Of a stretch of DNA of 64,000 bases, positions 1 to 12,502 are shown one piece after another. Made by a program: the position numbers and the translations under genes. Numbering within the stretch: position 1 is the stretch's first letter; every line of letters starts with the position of its first letter. The DNA is taken from positions 26,246,042 through 26,310,041 of the forward strand of contig CM042181.1 in assembly GCA_023376005.1 (NCBI GenBank), in the 5' to 3' direction. Source of the stretch: Doryteuthis pealeii. Taxonomy: Eukaryota > Mollusca > Cephalopoda > Myopsida > Loliginidae. The notes beneath the pieces were generated by a model. That model did not search any database and had not been told where the DNA came from. It worked only from the letters and a program-made list of their open reading frames with translations.

Positions 1-68
1 TTTCACCAGATATTTTTAGCTTTTGAAAACATTGAAAATATTGTATTTTTGTAAATTCTTTTTTTCAG

Positions 69-232
69 ATTTCTCCTTTCCCCTTTGATTTGGTCAAGGA
101 AGAGATCCAGAAATACGCACGTGCTGATGTGTGTTGGTGCCAAGAAGAACACAAGAATATGGGATCTTGGGCTTATATTGAACCCAGATTCCGAACCGTG
201 CTCAAGAAGATTAATAGCAAGAGAGAATTGCA
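69..232 (+). CDS. OGDH: 2-oxoglutarate dehydrogenase E1, penultimate coding exon (partial gene)
   Basis: This exon encodes part of the C-terminal domain of the thiamine-diphosphate-dependent E1 subunit of the mitochondrial 2-oxoglutarate dehydrogenase complex, which decarboxylates 2-oxoglutarate in the citric acid cycle. An acceptor (T-rich tract then CAG, ending at 68) precedes ATT, and the donor GTAAGTAA starts at 233. The exon is 164 bp: 54 codons plus two bases. It reads ISPFPFD, then a conserved WCQEEHKN block and a PRFRT block, all familiar from the end of animal [12 protein letters not shown] and the following ATGNK motif in the next exon favour OGDH over the paralogue DHTKD1. Upstream exons lie outside the window. 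The family assignment is from remembered motifs; the exon structure is read directly. Confidence 0.93.
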
Positions 233-1299
233 GTAAGTAAATTAATTTATAATCTAAAATAAACCAAAGTAGAAAAACAATTCAAGACAATGATTATACA
301 TTTTGCTATGAGCTTTTATTTCTCAAGTCAACTCACTGATCAGTAAATTTACTATGTGATATATGAAGATGTTTACTTTGATATTTTCTATTAAACAACC
401 TAATCGCATATGATTTTTCAAACTACCATTACCAGGAAGATGAAATCAGATTTCCTTTATTTCCTTGAGCAATAGTTTTCCTACGGTCAGCTTGCTCACC
501 TCTTGTGGATGTCTTTCACCTAGACTGATGACTGTGCCAAATTAATTCCGGATCAGTTAGAAGCCACCATTTTAAGACCGATTTTCATCTGAGGTGCATG
601 GTGTAAACTTTAGGTCGACTTAGATGATAATGGAACTTGATTTATCTCAAGAGGCAGTGTTGAATTTTGTTCCTTTCAAGAGATGAAATATCAAATTCTT
701 TGATGTCTCTCTCTTAGAAATTGTTTTAAGACTAAAACATATTTTTTCTTTCATTCTACAAGTATATACATTTACCAACCCCTTTGCATGAGCAGGATAT
801 GACACATGGTCAATTTCTTAGGTGGAGTTTAACAGGTTTGAATTCAGAGTTTCCCTTCTCTTAGACTGGTTGACCAGTCTGCCCTACTATTTACCCATAG
901 CTGGAAGGAGAATAGTTGGATTCATACCTTTCGCAAGTGTATTAGCACTATATGAAATGTAAAATATAAAATTGGGTGAAATAAAATAGGACAAATAAGA
1001 AATCTGCAATTAAGCGACACCAGATAATCTGGATTTACATTTGGGCAATTTGGACGTTCTCATTTTTAATCAGAGGGTGTTGCAGGATGATAACAGGAGA
1101 TTTAGGAACAAGTGTATTAATATATAGATTGGTCTTGTCTTTAAAAAAAAAAAAAAATCTTTGTCACATAACAATCAGGTTTTTGAAACCTTTTAGTGTT
1201 TTGTAACTTCGATTTTATTACATTGATATGATTTTGTAGACTTTATTGTTTTAAATATCTCACATAATTTATTTATATACTTTTTTCTTTTTTTTCCAG
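233..1299 (+). other. OGDH: last coding intron of OGDH
   Basis: The intron runs from GTAAGTAA at 233 to a long pyrimidine tract and CCAG at 1296-1299. It separates CA from G of one glutamine codon (CA|G), so the phases of the two exons agree. It is AT-rich and holds a decayed SINE-like repeat at about 770-965 and short poly-A/T runs near 1,142-1,157. No other feature was recognised in it. Confidence 0.88.
770..965 (-). repeat. tRNA-derived SINE-like repeat in the OGDH intron
   Basis: Read on the - strand it holds a box-B-like stretch (GGTATGAATCCAAC) and ends in a tail with a CATGTGTCATATCCTGC block followed by GGGGTTGGTAAATG. The same layout recurs at 12,905-13,115 and 14,805-15,080, which identifies it as a dispersed family. 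It is diverged and no target-site duplication was identified. Confidence 0.6.
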
Positions 1300-1396
1300 G
1301 TATGCTGGCCGTTATCCTTCTGCAGCTTCTGCCACTGGTAACAAACACATGCACACCATGGAACTCGGCCAGTTCCTGAAGCAAGCCCTGTCATAA
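1300..1396 (+). CDS. OGDH: 2-oxoglutarate dehydrogenase E1, terminal coding exon
   Basis: The exon starts with the G that completes the split glutamine codon and reads YAGRYPSAASATGNKHMHT, then MELGQFLKQALS and stop TAA at 1394-1396. YAGR-P-A--ATGNK is the conserved C-terminal stretch of OGDH; the glycine/asparagine/lysine motif is diagnostic. It is 97 bp: one base, 31 codons and the stop. The protein ends soon after the LxQFLKQAL helix and lacks the longer tail (about ten residues) that I remember in vertebrate OGDH. The reading is clean, with no frameshift, in contrast to coding exons further right. Confidence 0.93.
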
Positions 1397-4300
1397 AAAC
1401 AATAGCAGCAGCAGCAGCAACAAGGCTGGTGTGTGAATGTACTTGTATGCTTGTGTGTATGTATGTATGAGTATATCTGTGTGTACATGTGTGTATCTGA
1501 ATATGTATGGCCTGTCTCTAGTTAAATCAGTTCCACTAGAAACAGCACTGACCATAGCTCCTGTCTCAGTAGACTCTGGCGGAAAGTGAAAGAAAAAAAA
1601 AAAAAACTGAAAACAAACATGAAATAATGAAAAGCAAAAATAAAAAATACTCTTATGGTGCAATTGCCCTCAAATATTGGCTTTCCTAAATGCAAGGATT
1701 GATGTTATTTGAAAAAAAAAAAAGAAAGTATTTTCTTTGTTTTAGAGGATATATATATATTATATATATATTAGGTTGATAATGTAACTTTGGTTGTCTT
1801 GACTATTGCTTTTATTTGATTCTTTTTCTTTTAAATCAAAAAAAAGTCAATCCGTGTCATTTTAGTGAGAATGGCACTTACATATTACACTTTTCACCAA
1901 ATTTTAAAAAAATGAAAAATCTGCAATCAAGCTACAATTTAGAAGACCTTTTTTCTTTTTCTTAAATATTTCTTTTTAAAGTTAGCTCGTATATTTATTA
2001 TTGATTATTAGAATCACTTTTTGTGATGTGATTGATTATTTAGATCTATTTAATTAGATTATTCAATCCATTGGAGAGTGTATTTATTAAGATTTCTCAC
2101 ACGCACACACATATATATATATATATTTAAAATGAGCTGTTTCTCTCTACGTATAAGAATTACATAGAATCAAAAGAAAAAAAAATTGACAATTCACTCA
2201 GAAATTTGGACAACTTAAGATGATATTTTTTATTTACTGAGTAGAATTGACAATACGAGTTGCCTCCCTTATATTTTTAGATTTTTCTCTTTGATTAAAT
2301 TCATTATCAAAAACAAAAATATTTTTTTTAACTAAATTTAGTTTCTATATCTCTGTTTAAAGGTTGTAAAGTTCTTTTGATTTTTTTCATTTGAAAAATA
2401 CTTGTAACTTTATTTGATTTTGATGCTGAACGATAATGAATTTAAGAAATTTATTTTAAGACAACAGTTTGTGATGATATACAAAGTTACCCATTTGTAT
2501 ATCTGTTAATATAATTTTAAAAAATCCTTTAATTTTCTGAAAGTTGATAATGATAGCAGTAACAGTACTCTTAAATATTACATTATCCTCTTCTAGTTAA
2601 AAAAAAAAACTAGAATATTAAGCAGTTCATTATTTTTCTAAGCTTTTTCTTTTAGATAAAGAAGCCACAACATTATCAATTGAAAATACTGAATTTATCT
2701 TTTTTCAGTGTTATTTTGTACTCAAGATTAACTGAAATTACTACTAATAATATGAATGATAATTTTAAACAGTTTCTCAGCCCTCACTTAAGTCTTGGAG
2801 GTTTCTTTTTATTAATTATTGGATGATTGAATCCTCCACACTGGGTCATGTTTTTTTCTTCTCTCAATCTCTTCATTCATATTTAAACTAGTTTTGTAAA
2901 AACGAAAATGTTAATCTGGTTTCCCTTCTTTTTTTAAAAAAATTTTTTTTATAAAGTGAATGTAATAAAGTATTTTTTGTTTTTGAATATTCATTGATTT
3001 AGTTTCTATTTGTAAATGGTAAAGTTTCAAACTTTGCATGATGTAGAGTTTGTCAGATTGGATTTTTGTTTAGTTGTAGCTTCCATTTTGTTTTTTGCTA
3101 TTTCATTCAGTTTGTTCCTATCTGATTTTGCTTAACCTTTTCTTCTGTTTGCATGTAGAATAGAAAGTTTCTTTTGAATTTGTCTAAACATACACATTAA
3201 TGTTTCATTGATATGACTCAGAGTTGGGGGCTGAGAAAATAACATAAACCAAATATGAACATCTAATACTACTATTATTACTACTCTTTATTATTTCCTT
3301 TTTTAATGTTTAAATATTTATTAGTTGCACTTAATGTAATGACGGTGGGGGGGGGAATAATGTTCCATAGGTGAGAGTTTAATTAAATATAGCACAATGA
3401 TTGTATGTAATTAGTTCCTTAATTTTAGCTTCTACTATTCTTTCTCTATTAATTGTTATTTTCACACTTGCTGTGAAATTTCTCTTTGTAGCAATGTCTC
3501 TCTATTATTTCTCTCTTTTGCTTCCCTTGTTATATTTTGTGTTTGCTTTTCTCTCTCTTTTTTTTCTTTTGGTCATTTGAAAATTTTTTAAATTTATTTC
3601 TGGAACTTTATTTCTTTACAATCTGATCTCCATGCATAGTCTCCTCCCTTACTAAAAGTCCATGATCTTTAGACCTCTGTCATTAACCATTAATGACATA
3701 CCACCCTTTATTACACAATCAGGTTTCAATAATATATGATTATACATTTATAGTTCCAAAAGCATCAGCAGCAGTAGTGGTTCTGTTGGGTGGGGAGGTA
3801 TATTTTACCTCAGATGAAAAAAAAAAAAGTATCATGTTAGTTTGGCAGCCGTATTTCAGTCTCTTGCCTCTCCTTTTTTTTTTTTTTTTTTTTTTTTTTT
3901 CATTGGGATGCTGAAGAGAAACAATGTTCATGTCGTATTGTCTACCACCTTTACATTGTTTCTGTCTCATTTCAACTGAGATAAATTCAAGCTGACTCTA
4001 TGAAAAGATCATGTAAAAGAAAACAAAACTCAAATTTGTTTCCATGTATGACAACCTGTATATACGTATATGCAAACCACTGTATATAACTGTGCATACA
4101 TATAAAATTATGCCTGTGTATGTGCCACTGAGTAAATGGAATTAACAATGTAAATATACTTGCCTGATTATGTATATTTCTTTGTATGTGTAGATGTTAT
4201 TGTGTATAGTGTACATTTTGGATATGTATACAATGTGTGGATGTGAATGATGGTTTAAAAAGTTGAAATAAAACCGATGCTAATGTTAATTTGGATCATA

Positions 4301-5125
4301 AAAATTAATCTGGTTTGCCTCGATGCCCCTCTTGGGCAACCAACGCTTCTTGGCACTTTTGCTAAATATGACAGCCATTTTTTTCAGACTGTCTTTTTTA
4401 GTAGCAGTTCCAGAAGTGTTGGTTAGAACAGTTATTGTGATCTCTGTGGGTTGATATTTGTTTGTCTTTTTCTTTTTCAAAGATTAACATTGTTGAGGTT
4501 GGGTTTTTCAAAACCAAATCATATCTAACTCTCCTTCCTCTTCCACCACTTGCGCAAAAGAAGGAGGAAAGTTAGAGAAAGAGGAAGAGGCAGGTATGAC
4601 TGGGGGTCAGGGGCGATAACTCTGCAGCAACTACAGGGAAAATGTTGGCAGTTTAACTATTTGGATTTAGATATCAAAGAGAAAATAGGATACGCAAACA
4701 CGTATACTTTACATAAAATTTGTATCCATATATTTATAAATTCAAGGCTTTTATAGTGGTTAAATATAAATAAAACTCGATTACAGGATTATTGCACATT
4801 ATTGCACATTATACATCAATTTTTATAATTTATTTTAAGTATAAAACAATTATCATTTTGGGTATGTACACAGGCATGCATATACTGAGCTATATTATTC
4901 TTTAATATAACTTATCAAATATAAATTTTAACTTAGTTTTTATTGTGTATATGACATAAAATTGTGGCTGATAAAATTTCATTTCAAGTCATTCTCTGTT
5001 ATTTAATTAATAGAATATTTGTTCTGAAGAGAATGAATGCATCCAAGAGTTTTTGGGTGTCGTAAAATCAACTGTATATGATTTGTAAATAGATTTTCAA
5101 TTTGCACAAATAATAAAAATCTATT
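1397..5125 (+). other. OGDH: probable OGDH 3' UTR and AT-rich downstream DNA
   Basis: No convincing coding sequence follows the OGDH stop. The stretch is strongly AT-rich, with CAG repeats just after the stop, (GT)n-like DNA at 1,434-1,500, (TA)n at 1,750-1,772 and 2,108-2,126, a T run of about 30 at 3,873-3,900 and an (ATG/TGTATG)-rich stretch at 4,040-4,240. AATAAA hexamers occur at 2,964, 4,267, 4,769 and 5,112, so the transcript end cannot be fixed from sequence alone. Short open frames here are mostly homopolymer-driven. Confidence 0.55.
4267..4272 (+). promoter_or_regulatory. OGDH: candidate polyadenylation signal AATAAA
   Basis: A canonical hexamer lies after a long T/G-rich (TGTATG-like) stretch downstream of the OGDH stop. 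Other candidates are at 2,964, 4,769 and 5,112. In DNA this AT-rich such hexamers also arise by chance, so the choice is uncertain. Confidence 0.3.
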
Positions 5126-8100
5126 TATTTTTTCTTCAATCTACTTGAGTTGCCTAGCTAAATAATTTGAAGTAAAATATATCTTGATATTTAAAGTTTG
5201 GTGTTAAAAAATGTTTACCCTTTGTATATAACGACTCGATGTAAGTTTTAATTTTGTAAATGTTCAAGCAAAAGAAAGCAATAATTTTTAAAGACTTTTT
5301 AAAGACAAAGATAATTGCTTTACTTTATTCTAATATATCTTAACTAATGGTCGAGTTAAGGTTCAGATTCTTTTGGTATTTCTAGTGGCTGATTCAAGGG
5401 GAGACAATTGAAATTTATTTTTCTTAATTTTATTATCCAGTTCCATGCATCTAAAACCAAAAAAATTCAGTTCTATTCTTCCTGTTTTTTTATTTTTATT
5501 TTTTTTCATAAGTCTTCAAGCTTAAGAATATAGTGTACCCTCTCCAATTGCTCTGTTTTTTTAATATATACATATGTATGCAAATATACACACACACACA
5601 AAAATTAATATAAAAGTTAATAACTTCTTTCTGCCAGGGTAGACATTATTTGGTTGTTACTATTTTTCTTTTTCCTTACTCCAGAAGAAGCCATTATTTG
5701 TTTGCTTTTTGCAGTAGAGAGCTGCTGCACGATGTTGGCAAATGATCAGCTTTTTATTTTATTTTTTTCCCCCCTGCTACTTTTTGATTGTTAAAACGGT
5801 TTCTTCCTTTATGATAACAATGGAGAATCTGAAAATAAAAAGGTGTTAACAAAAACAACCCTCCCATGATTTTTACTTCTCTGATCTCTTCTTCTCAATA
5901 TAAAAAAGGCTTTTTTTTTGTTGCTTCGGCTCCCTTCCTCTATCTCTCACTCATTTGCTTCAGCTGTTTTTTTCACTTTGTCTCAATTTGCATCTTTTAG
6001 ATTAACATCTTTTTAAACTGATGATATTATTACTCTTGATTATTCTGTCATAATTTTACATGTTAATTTCAGAGGTTAACGGGTATTATCCAAGTTGATG
6101 TGCTTTTAGCTAGATGGAAATATTTTTGGTATTCATAGATTGATTCTAAATTAAAAAAAAACCCATCATTAAAGTAATGTACATATTTACTTTATTTGAA
6201 CTGATAATACATATATTAAGGGAGAACATGGTTGAGATATGATTAAAAGAGTTTAGAATTGTTGAAAAACTTTGGCATCTCTCTTTAAATAGGCATAGGG
6301 AATGTACAAATTGAAATATTCTCAATATAAACTCTGAGAATAAAGAAAGTTTTTGCTTTAGACTAAGGGTTTCAAAATCAAAGACCTTTGAAAGAATGGG
6401 TTCTATCTTTGGGATGATGGAATGGGGTGGGTCTGCAATTTCTATTATTTAAAGATCAATCAATTTAATTGGCTGGGAGGACAGAGACCTTTTTATTTAT
6501 TCAAATGAATGTGCAGGGGACAGTAAATACCTGTCAGTTTGGGAACTTGTATAAAAAGTCAACATAAAAAATAAAATAGAAAAATTAATTTTTAATTAAA
6601 TAACTAAATTTTAAGAAAAAATGTATTTAACCCTTTTGCAAGTAGATATTTTAAAAAAATCCTATATTAAAAAAAACAAAAAACCAAAAACCCAAACAAG
6701 ACCTGATAATTTGATCAGCAATTGTGCGTTATAGTACAATAGCATGAAAACAACAAAGCACTTAATTCTAATATCTAATGATATTTTGCAAAATAACCTT
6801 TATATAATGTTTACACTACAGTGGGACACCTTAGTGATATTTCTATACATTAACATTAAATTGGTCACCAAGCATTGAGCTATTTCTAAATGACAAAAAT
6901 GTACCTGCCTGTGTACAGTTAATGACAAAAATGTTTTTTGTTTAAAGTTTCATGATGGGCCATAAATAGTTTATAGGGCGAAATGTTTGAAACATTTTTC
7001 TCGTGCTAAAATGGTTAATATTTTCAATCATTAATTTAAAAAAAAAGGGTTTACTTATTTATATTCACCATAAAATGGTATGGAATGAGGGGAAGTGACC
7101 TATAAATTTCTTAGAGAAATATTTACCGATCCATCTGTGTCTAATTGTCAATACAAAATACAAATTCGATAATCAGGCCAAAATAGATAATTTTGTCTAC
7201 TTTTTACATAGACTGACTCATGATTAGATGAGGTGTATAGAAATTTAACAAAAAATACTAGTGTAGTCACGCAGTCAAAAATAATGGTTATCAAAATTGA
7301 TATATTAATTCCTTGCTGCTGTTAGATTTTACCATTAGTTTTTCAATATGAAAATTATAAGTTTAGAGCACTCAGTGAGAACCTAACTCTAAACAATTAT
7401 AATGGTCAGCTAAACTAACTATTCCATTATTTACAAAAGTTAAGAGAAGTGAATCTTACTTAACTTTCTCTGGAAATTTTATTTTTACTGAATGTATTAC
7501 AGACAAAAACATTATATACAAACTAACATATTAGAATTTTTCTTACATCCAATTAAGCTACTTTGTATTCACCATAAAATGGTATGAAGTGAGGGGGGGG
7601 AGTGACTGTTAGTATTTTTAAATAATGGTGTTTTTTTTTAAAAACCCTCTTTGAAGTTAATTGATTGCGGCTTTTTGGCTCCCACTTTCATTTTGCCCAT
7701 TTGTTTTGTTTTTTGAGGGGGGGGGGGGAGTGATTGAATTTAATTTTAAGTTGTCACTAGGAACAAAAAAGTTTTTCTATCTTTATTATTTTTCTGTTTC
7801 TTTGTTTTAGCTGTTTTTTGTGTGCAAAGGTATGCAAAAGTTGATTTTTGTTATTTTGTAAGAAAATGCAATTTGAATTCCTCCTTGATTTCAGTCATCC
7901 TAAAACAGCAGCAGCAGCAGTCATTACTTCAATATGACTTGATTCCAAGATGCCAATTATCCAAGAATTTTGGAAAGCAGGAGAAAATAATGAAATTTAG
8001 GAATATTTTATTTTTTAATTAAATTGAAGACTAAATTGTAAATAATTTCAATCTGGAATAATTTTCCCTTATCCTTCTCTTTCCAAATGGCCTAAAAGGT

Positions 8101-8190
8101 ATTTCTGTATGGGAAGGACTTGTAAAACTCTAAAATCTACTTTTTATTTTGGGGTGAAGGGTGGGAGAATCAGGGTGGATGTTTAAAAGA
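5126..8190. other. AT-rich intergenic stretch, no gene seen
   Basis: No coding signal is supported here. A short motif is repeated (TATTCACCATAAAATGGTAT at about 7,060, and nearly the same followed by a G run at about 7,568). There are poly-G runs of about 10-12 at 7,594 and 7,717, and a short CAG run at 7,906-7,919. The longest open frames are low-complexity. Confidence 0.6.
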
Positions 8191-8199
8191 TTTCTAGTT

Positions 8200-8375
8200 G
8201 TAACCCAGCATTTACTATAATACCACATACATTTGTATATTTATTTTCTGTCTGTAACCTCTGTCTCCCTAGAAGTAGGAGGCTAATAGAAACATTACAA
8301 CTTTTGTGAGTATACCTGCTAATATCTAACCATAACAAAACACTGCATCTACTTGTATATTTATTTTTTGTCAGT
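8200..8375. repeat. short tandem pair of about 115-130 bp units
   Basis: The stretch around TTGTATATTTATTTTCTGTC (about 8,232) recurs at about 8,353 as TTGTATATTTATTTTTTGTC, with partly similar flanks. It looks like a local, diverged tandem duplication. Confidence 0.4.
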
Positions 8376-8379
8376 AATA

Positions 8380-8550
8380 AGTGGTTTACAGTATCCATAA
8401 TATTGACACAGACCAAGGGTATCCCATTGGGGTTTGTAATAGCTAGCAAGCTAGTCTCACAGATTCATTACTATTAAATAGTGAGTTGCAACCTTGTGTC
8501 ACATCCTACCCATGACGAATGGGTTGGGTAAATACCTATTGACATAGACC
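8380..8550 (+). repeat. tRNA-derived SINE-like repeat
   Basis: It shares AGCTAGCAAGCTAGTCTCAC and a tail with CTTGTGTCACATCCTACCC and GGGTTGGGTAAATAC with the repeats at 13,760-13,905 and 14,605-14,770 (there on the - strand). The box B region is degenerate. Confidence 0.6.
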
Positions 8551-9254
8551 AAGAATAAAAAGGTGATCAGTGCAAGAAGATTTGGTCTCGTTAAGATATT
8601 TTAATCCTCTTCATAGAAGACATTAAAGCAATGCAATTTCTCTGGGTAAACCAAATCAATATTATTGTAACTCTTTTTTGGAAGAGTTAAATAGTAAAGT
8701 GTTGAATCATGGGATACCCCAACTGATCATATTAAAACTGATGAATGATGTTTTCCTGAAAAATTAAAGGAACATTTCATGATAAAAAAAAAAACCCCCC
8801 CCCCCTATATTAAAAACTGTACAAGAAAAACAAATATATATCAATATATATTAATGTATATTTGTCTGAAGTTAAAATAAATTCTATAGTTACCAGGTAA
8901 TTATGATGGTAATGCAAGGAAATAATTATTGTCAGTTATTGAGTAAAGGCATTTATATATTTTTTGGTATCCATTTTACATTACTTTAGTACATAGCTCT
9001 CCGCTATAGTTTTTACCTGAAAAGGCATTTTCTTATTTTCTTGAAATTTTAACTTCAATTAACACTTTACCAGTAAAATATAAATTAATAACTTCATTGA
9101 AAAGAACAGTTTTAGTAATAGTAATAATGTATTTAATAAAAGAATGTTTTAACTTAATAGCAAGGAATCAAAATATAAATTTTCTAAATCTTATCATTTT
9201 TATGGCACTGCTATAGAATCCTTTTTGTTGGAGTAAATCTGAATGACTTAGTAA

Positions 9255-9345
9255 AATGAAAATGGGTGGGTGATGTTGAGTAGAGAAAAATAAAATGATT
9301 TTGATGTTTATTTGATAGAATAGCTACCAAAATTCCCTCATATTC
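9255..9345 (+). repeat. direct repeat copy 1 (pair with about 11,487-11,600)
   Basis: Both copies share a GGGTGGGTG-like start, an AAAATGATTTT(G/C)ATGTTT block and (A/T)ATTTGATA(G/A)AATAGC with CCAAAATTCC. They are moderately diverged and in the same orientation. They flank the larger repeat pair at 9,835 and 10,993, so the two pairs may be one old segmental duplication. Confidence 0.5.
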
Positions 9346-9834
9346 TGAAGACTGTTATCAGGTATTGCAATATTAACCTGCCAGCTTAATAGTTGACACA
9401 AAATCCTAATAATATTAAATCCTTTAATTATCCTTTAATATAGTGTCCATTTTAATAATGATCTTTTAATGGAAATAAGATAGCTTTAAACAAATGTCTG
9501 GTTATTTGCTTAGTTATGGCATAAGGCCATGTGTGGGGCACCCAATGAGACTAACCTTCTAGTAACAGTCTTCATTTATTTTTGATATTTCAAAACATGG
9601 AACAGATGGTTGCTACTTATTTTAGAAAAAATAATCTAAAAATTTTTTTAATAAATCTTTTATAAACAAGTTGAAAATAGTTATTGCAATTAAAAAAAAA
9701 AAAAAAAAAAAAGTTTTCGTATGATATAAAATGTTCTCCTGAGAACCTCTTTCGACTTCTTCCTTCTTTGGAAGATGGTATTGGTGATGGTGGTGGGTGG
9801 GGATTCACATATCCATACAAATATAAATTTAGTA

Positions 9835-10205
9835 CTGGTCAAATAGTTTAAAGGGTATCTGTTGCAATATTGTCACTTTTAATGACTTAATATGGAGATA
9901 TTTTGATTTGTTGTAAAAAGTATCAGGTTATGTTAGATTACCAAACTGCACATACCTGTTCCATACTTAGACAGGTAACCATTTAGAAACAGCAGGTACT
10001 GTAAAGCCCAACTAAATTTTGTTTAGTAAATAAGATGTAGGTATTTTAACTTTTTCTCTGGGAAAGTATCATATATTATAAGGTGAAATTTACTGGGAGG
10101 GAAAGGAGAAAAATGACTTATCAGCATTTCCATTTTTCAGAGGACGGGCTGATTAAGCATTGAGATTGATTGAAATCCTTAGCCATTTTAGTGCAATCGA
10201 GATGG
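9835..10205 (+). repeat. about 370-bp direct repeat, copy 1
   Basis: It begins GGTCAAATAGTTTAAAGGGT and is matched over its length by 10,993-11,325, including TGGAGATATTTTGATTTGTT, the CACATACCTGTTCCATA block, AGAAACAGCAGGTACT and AAATCCTTAGCCATTT. It is diverged by substitutions and small indels, so it is an old genomic duplication rather than read noise. Nothing coding was recognised inside. Confidence 0.75.
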
Positions 10206-10992
10206 ACATTTATGTATAGAGTGATGGGAAGTTACAAAAAAAACAAATGAAATAAAAAAAAAATATTTGGGTAATTAATTATTTTGGGTGTCGTGCAGGG
10301 AACTGGGGAGAAAAACTTTAAATTGGGGCTGCTAAAATTTTGGGGGTTAGGAGGAATGTTATACTAAAATCTTTTTCGCTATAATCAGCTCATAATAAAA
10401 TGGTTCAATTAAAAAAAACATCTTTTTAACCAAAGTTAACTTAAAGGCCAACTTCAGTGGCTATTAAGTTTTGTATCACATCACATACAAACTTGAACTT
10501 ATATTGTAAATATGTATAGGTAAGTACTTGAATTAAGCAGGTAATACTAAATTCATTCTTATTTTATGAAGTGTGTTAAAAAAATCGAGACTGAAGCTAT
10601 ATTTACCTTCAGAAAAAATAATGAATTAAATAGTTCCCTGATTGCAGTGAGTTTTTCATTGGTAGAGGTACCTCATTTTCTTGATGTGAAGCTGCGCAGT
10701 CATATTTCTTTTAAAGCACTGTATCCTCAAATGTTACTTTTGAGATAAATTTTTAATTTCACAAACAAGAAAAAAGTCTCACAAAGCTAGGGGGAGGAAG
10801 ACTTGATTAAAGTAACTGACTTATAGTTGGGAGAGAGGGAGGTCAATGTAATTGATTTGACTTATCTGTTAATTTTGGGGTGAAAAAATAAAATTGAGTA
10901 AAAAGGGAAAGAATTATCTTTTGGGACAAATTTAATTGATCTTTGAGAGGAATTTAAAGATATATGAATATGATATATACATTGGTTTTGGG

Positions 10993-11325
10993 ATTGGTCA
11001 AATAGTTTAAAGGGTATCTGTTGCAATATTGTCACTTTCAATGACTTAATATGGAGATATTTTGATTTGTTGTAAAAAGCATTAGATCATGTCAGATCAC
11101 CAAACAGCACATACCTGTTCCATATGAGTGACCATTTAGAAACAGCAGGTACTTTAAAGCCCAAATGAGTTTGGCTTTGTAACAAGGTAAAATTTACTGG
11201 GAGGGAGTAGTGTAGGACAAAAATGACTTAGCTACATCAGCATTCCCATTCTTAGGGGTATGTATGGTGCTTAAGCATTGAGATTCACTGAAATCCTTAG
11301 CCATTTCAGTGCAATGGAGGTGTGT
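10993..11325 (+). repeat. about 370-bp direct repeat, copy 2
   Basis: This copy of 9,835-10,205 lies about 1.15 kb downstream in the same orientation. It lacks part of the middle and carries AGTAGTGTAGGAC where copy 1 has a shorter stretch. Both copies reappear in noisy form after the gap (about 23,220-23,640 and 24,580-24,960). Confidence 0.75.
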
Positions 11326-11486
11326 GGCTTGTGAAGTAGGATGGTCCCCTGAAGCTGAGACTTATCTCCCCCAAGATTTCTGATGAAAGGGTCAGGTGCA
11401 ATTGTATATAATATTAATGGGAATCTTATGCAAAAGTCTGAATTGAAATTTATTCAATAAATAAAAAAAAGGGTGGGTGGGACGTT

Positions 11487-11600
11487 AGTGTTGAGGGGAA
11501 GAAAAAAATTAAAATGATTTTCATGTTTCTCTCTTTTAGTAAACCATGTCTATTTGATAAAATAGCCGCCAAAATTCCAAAACATTCTAAATTTTTTTTT
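11487..11600 (+). repeat. direct repeat copy 2 (pair with 9,255-9,345)
   Basis: See the entry at 9,255. This copy has an extra stretch with CTCTCTTTTAGTAAACCATG before the shared block. Confidence 0.5.
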
Positions 11601-12458
11601 GTACTCGCCACCCATGGGCTTCGATTCATGCGTTCTCTCACCCGCACGTAAAAATATATATTTATGGGGGAAAAGTTTGGCAAATATTTACTTTTTGACA
11701 ATTATCTCTCTTGGATGACATTAATTTCACTAACAGTTTTTTTTTTTAAGGGGGATAATTCCATTTACCCCCTTCCGACACCGGTGGAAATTTTTTAAAG
11801 GCATTTTTTAAATCTTCTTTAAATACACTTCATAAATCAGATCAGGGGTGGTTTTTGCTACCGGTACCATGTAACCCAGTACACCTGTCACATTGCCAAG
11901 TAATCCTTAGTACTCTGAGAGATGCCACAAAGGAGATAGCAGTTCGATGACATAAAGAGTTATGATAAATATTCATTGAATTTCCTGAATTCTAAAGTTG
12001 TCTGAATATTTAAGACATTAAAATTCCTGTAACTAAATAAGATTACAATTCATTTTTTGGGGCTGGGGATTTGACGATTTCCCTCGTTTCTGTTCCTTTG
12101 ATTTCTGATGATCCGGCTGTTTACCCCACCTTCCTGACCTTCCGATTTTGTTGGATTTATTCACCCCGTGACAACTGGTGTCCACTAGAATTCAAATACA
12201 ATTTGAAAATTGTTAAATTAGCCAATTTTCGCAAAAAAGAATTTAAGAGATCATTTTTCAGAATTATGGATAAAATATTTAACAGAATTTGATCTGTATA
12301 TAAATGTTATATATTGACTGATAATGCCCTAATGGAGAATGAATGTGAAAAGTTTTAGCATATAAAGGGGCTCAATGCTAAAAAAGCAGAGCAGATTTCA
12401 AATCAGAGATGAAATATTATGGTGTTAATTATTTGTTATTATAGTTTCATGCATATTA
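11601..12458. other. non-coding stretch, no gene seen
   Basis: No conserved coding frame is visible. The 73-codon open frame at 12,071-12,292 has no recognisable domain, and its noisy copy at about 25,890-26,090 differs by indels and missing blocks. Confidence 0.5.
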
Positions 12459-12502
12459 TGCAATCTTCAGACGGTTAGATATTTAACCGTCTGAAGATTG
12501 CA
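12459..12502. repeat. perfect 19-bp stem hairpin with 6-base loop
   Basis: TGCAATCTTCAGACGGTTA is followed by GATATT and its exact reverse complement. The copy at about 26,260-26,300 keeps it except for small changes. A (CA)n tract follows at 12,530-12,552. It is too short to judge as a mobile element; it may be the core of a fold-back repeat. Confidence 0.8.

Noticed and set aside
8740..8766. Another hammerhead-like core (CTGATGA ... GAAAA)
   Set aside because: The bases between the two boxes cannot form a stem.
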